A DNA stretch of 5,530 nucleotides, from contig JBGSIZ010000169.1 of NCBI GenBank assembly GCA_041742255.1, positions 1-5,530 on the forward strand, written 5' to 3'. The translations under genes and the position numbers were made by a program. Below the pieces are notes generated by a model. That model was given only the letters and a program-made list of their open reading frames with translations. It was not told the origin of the DNA and ran no database searches. Numbering within the stretch: the stretch's first letter is position 1; each line of letters begins with the position of its first letter. This document shows positions 4,970 to 5,530 of the stretch, piece by piece. Origin of the DNA: JBGSIZ01 sp041742255 (lineage in GTDB: Bacteria > Pseudomonadota > Alphaproteobacteria > Rhodobacterales > Rhodobacteraceae).

Positions 4970-5530
4970 ATGCACCTGTTGGCCGCGACCCCCGGACAGA
5001 TTGACGATGGCGGTGATCCTGTCGATCTGGGACAGACGCCCGCAGATGTCGTTGTGATCTCGGCCGCCGATACCGAATTGGCCGCGTTGAGTGCCGCGCG
5101 CGCCGAAATGGCGGACCCGCCCGGTCTGCGGCTGGCCAGCCTGATGCACCTGCAACACCCGATGTCCGTTGACCTGCATCTGGACAATTGCGCCACGAAA
5201 TCCCGGCTGGTGATCGCCCGCGTTCTGGGCGGGGCCGGGTATTGGAAATACGGGTTGGTGCAATATGCCGCCCATCTTCACGCCGCCGGGGTGCCGTTTG
5301 CCGCGCTGCCGGGTGATGACAAACCGGACCCCGAATTGCGCGACCTGTCCACAGTGAAGGGCGCCGATTACGACGCCTTGTGGTCGTATCTGGTGGAAGG
5401 CGGGCCGGACAACACCACGAATTTCCTGCGCTACGCCAAGGCGTTGGTGGACGGCGGCCCCCGCCCCGCTGCCGCCGCCCCATTGCTGCGGGCGGGTGTG
5501 TATTGGCCGGGGGCCGGCATTTCGGGGCTG
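4970..5530 (+). CDS. cobN: Cobaltochelatase subunit CobN, N-terminal part (runs off right edge)
   Basis: Large subunit of the aerobic, ATP-dependent cobaltochelatase CobNST, which inserts Co2+ into hydrogenobyrinate a,c-diamide in the cytoplasm. The window holds 187 residues, all open, out of the roughly 1,100-1,250 usual for CobN. Recognisable N-terminal features are MHLLAATPGQIDDG (1-14), the segment around VVVISAADTELAAL, LMHLQHPMSVDLHL, RVLGGAGYWKYG, LPGDDKPDPEL, LVEGGPDN and the YWPG near the window end. The ATG is supported by AAGGGG at 4957-4962, seven bases upstream. Presence of CobN marks the late-cobalt-insertion (aerobic) pathway. CobN must work with CobS and CobT, which are not in the window. 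The 68-bp gap to the divergent small gene should hold its own promoter if it is not read through from cobW. Confidence 0.96.
   Translation, partial: MHLLAATPGQIDDGGDPVDLGQTPADVVVISAADTELAALSAARAEMADPPGLRLASLMHLQHPMSVDLHLDNCATKSRLVIARVLGGAGYWKYGLVQYAAHLHAAGVPFAALPGDDKPDPELRDLSTVKGADYDALWSYLVEGGPDNTTNFLRYAKALVDGGPRPAAAAPLLRAGVYWPGAGISGL

Noticed and set aside
1..5530. Mobile elements, CRISPR arrays, tRNA or rRNA genes
   Set aside because: No terminal inverted repeats with a transposase, no regularly spaced repeats and no recognisable tRNA or rRNA sequence were seen; coding runs are uniform in composition apart from the His/Asp tract.

Overview
The window is GC-rich DNA from an alphaproteobacterium, most likely a member of the Rhodobacterales/Rhodobacteraceae. 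This rests on the style of the recognised proteins (SMC, CobW, the CbtA/CbtB pair, CobN) and on the pairing of cbtBA with a cobalamin riboswitch beside cobW and cobN. The genus is not resolved. The main theme is cobalt uptake and cobalt delivery to vitamin B12 (cobalamin) synthesis.

Layout: (1) 1-754, minus strand: the N-terminal 251 residues of the chromosome-partitioning ATPase SMC, running off the left edge. (2) 755-900: an intergenic stretch with a candidate terminator, a candidate smc promoter and one perfect DnaA-box 9-mer. (3) 901-1521, minus: a 206-residue protein of unknown function with a Tat-type signal peptide. (4) 1522-1897: a divergent control region with a 19-bp palindrome, a complete cobalamin riboswitch on the plus strand, and a hairpin directly before the cbtB ribosome binding site. 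(5) 1898-2779, plus: cbtB and cbtA, encoding a predicted cobalt transporter. (6) 2776-3108, minus: a DUF1636 cysteine-containing predicted metal-binding protein whose stop codon overlaps that of cbtA. (7) 3167-4683, plus: cobW, a GTPase with a natural His/Asp-rich tract, overlapped (ATGA) by a GNAT acetyltransferase gene. (8) 4707-4901, minus: a 64-residue charged protein of unknown function. (9) 4970 to the right edge, plus: the first 187 residues of the cobaltochelatase large subunit CobN.

How the parts fit: CbtB/CbtA would bring Co2+ into the cell under riboswitch feedback by B12. CobW would bind and hand over Co2+ using GTP. CobN, with CobS and CobT encoded outside the window, would insert it into hydrogenobyrinate a,c-diamide in the aerobic pathway. 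The DUF1636 protein, the GNAT protein and the 64-residue protein are physically embedded in this cobalt module, but their roles are unknown.

Most of the window is a recognisable, conserved type of locus and not a new system. The parts most worth a second look are the strand-alternating arrangement (two small minus-strand genes embedded in a plus-strand B12 unit), the riboswitch's Shine-Dalgarno-proximal hairpin, the metal-binding tract in CobW, and the uncharacterised embedded genes.
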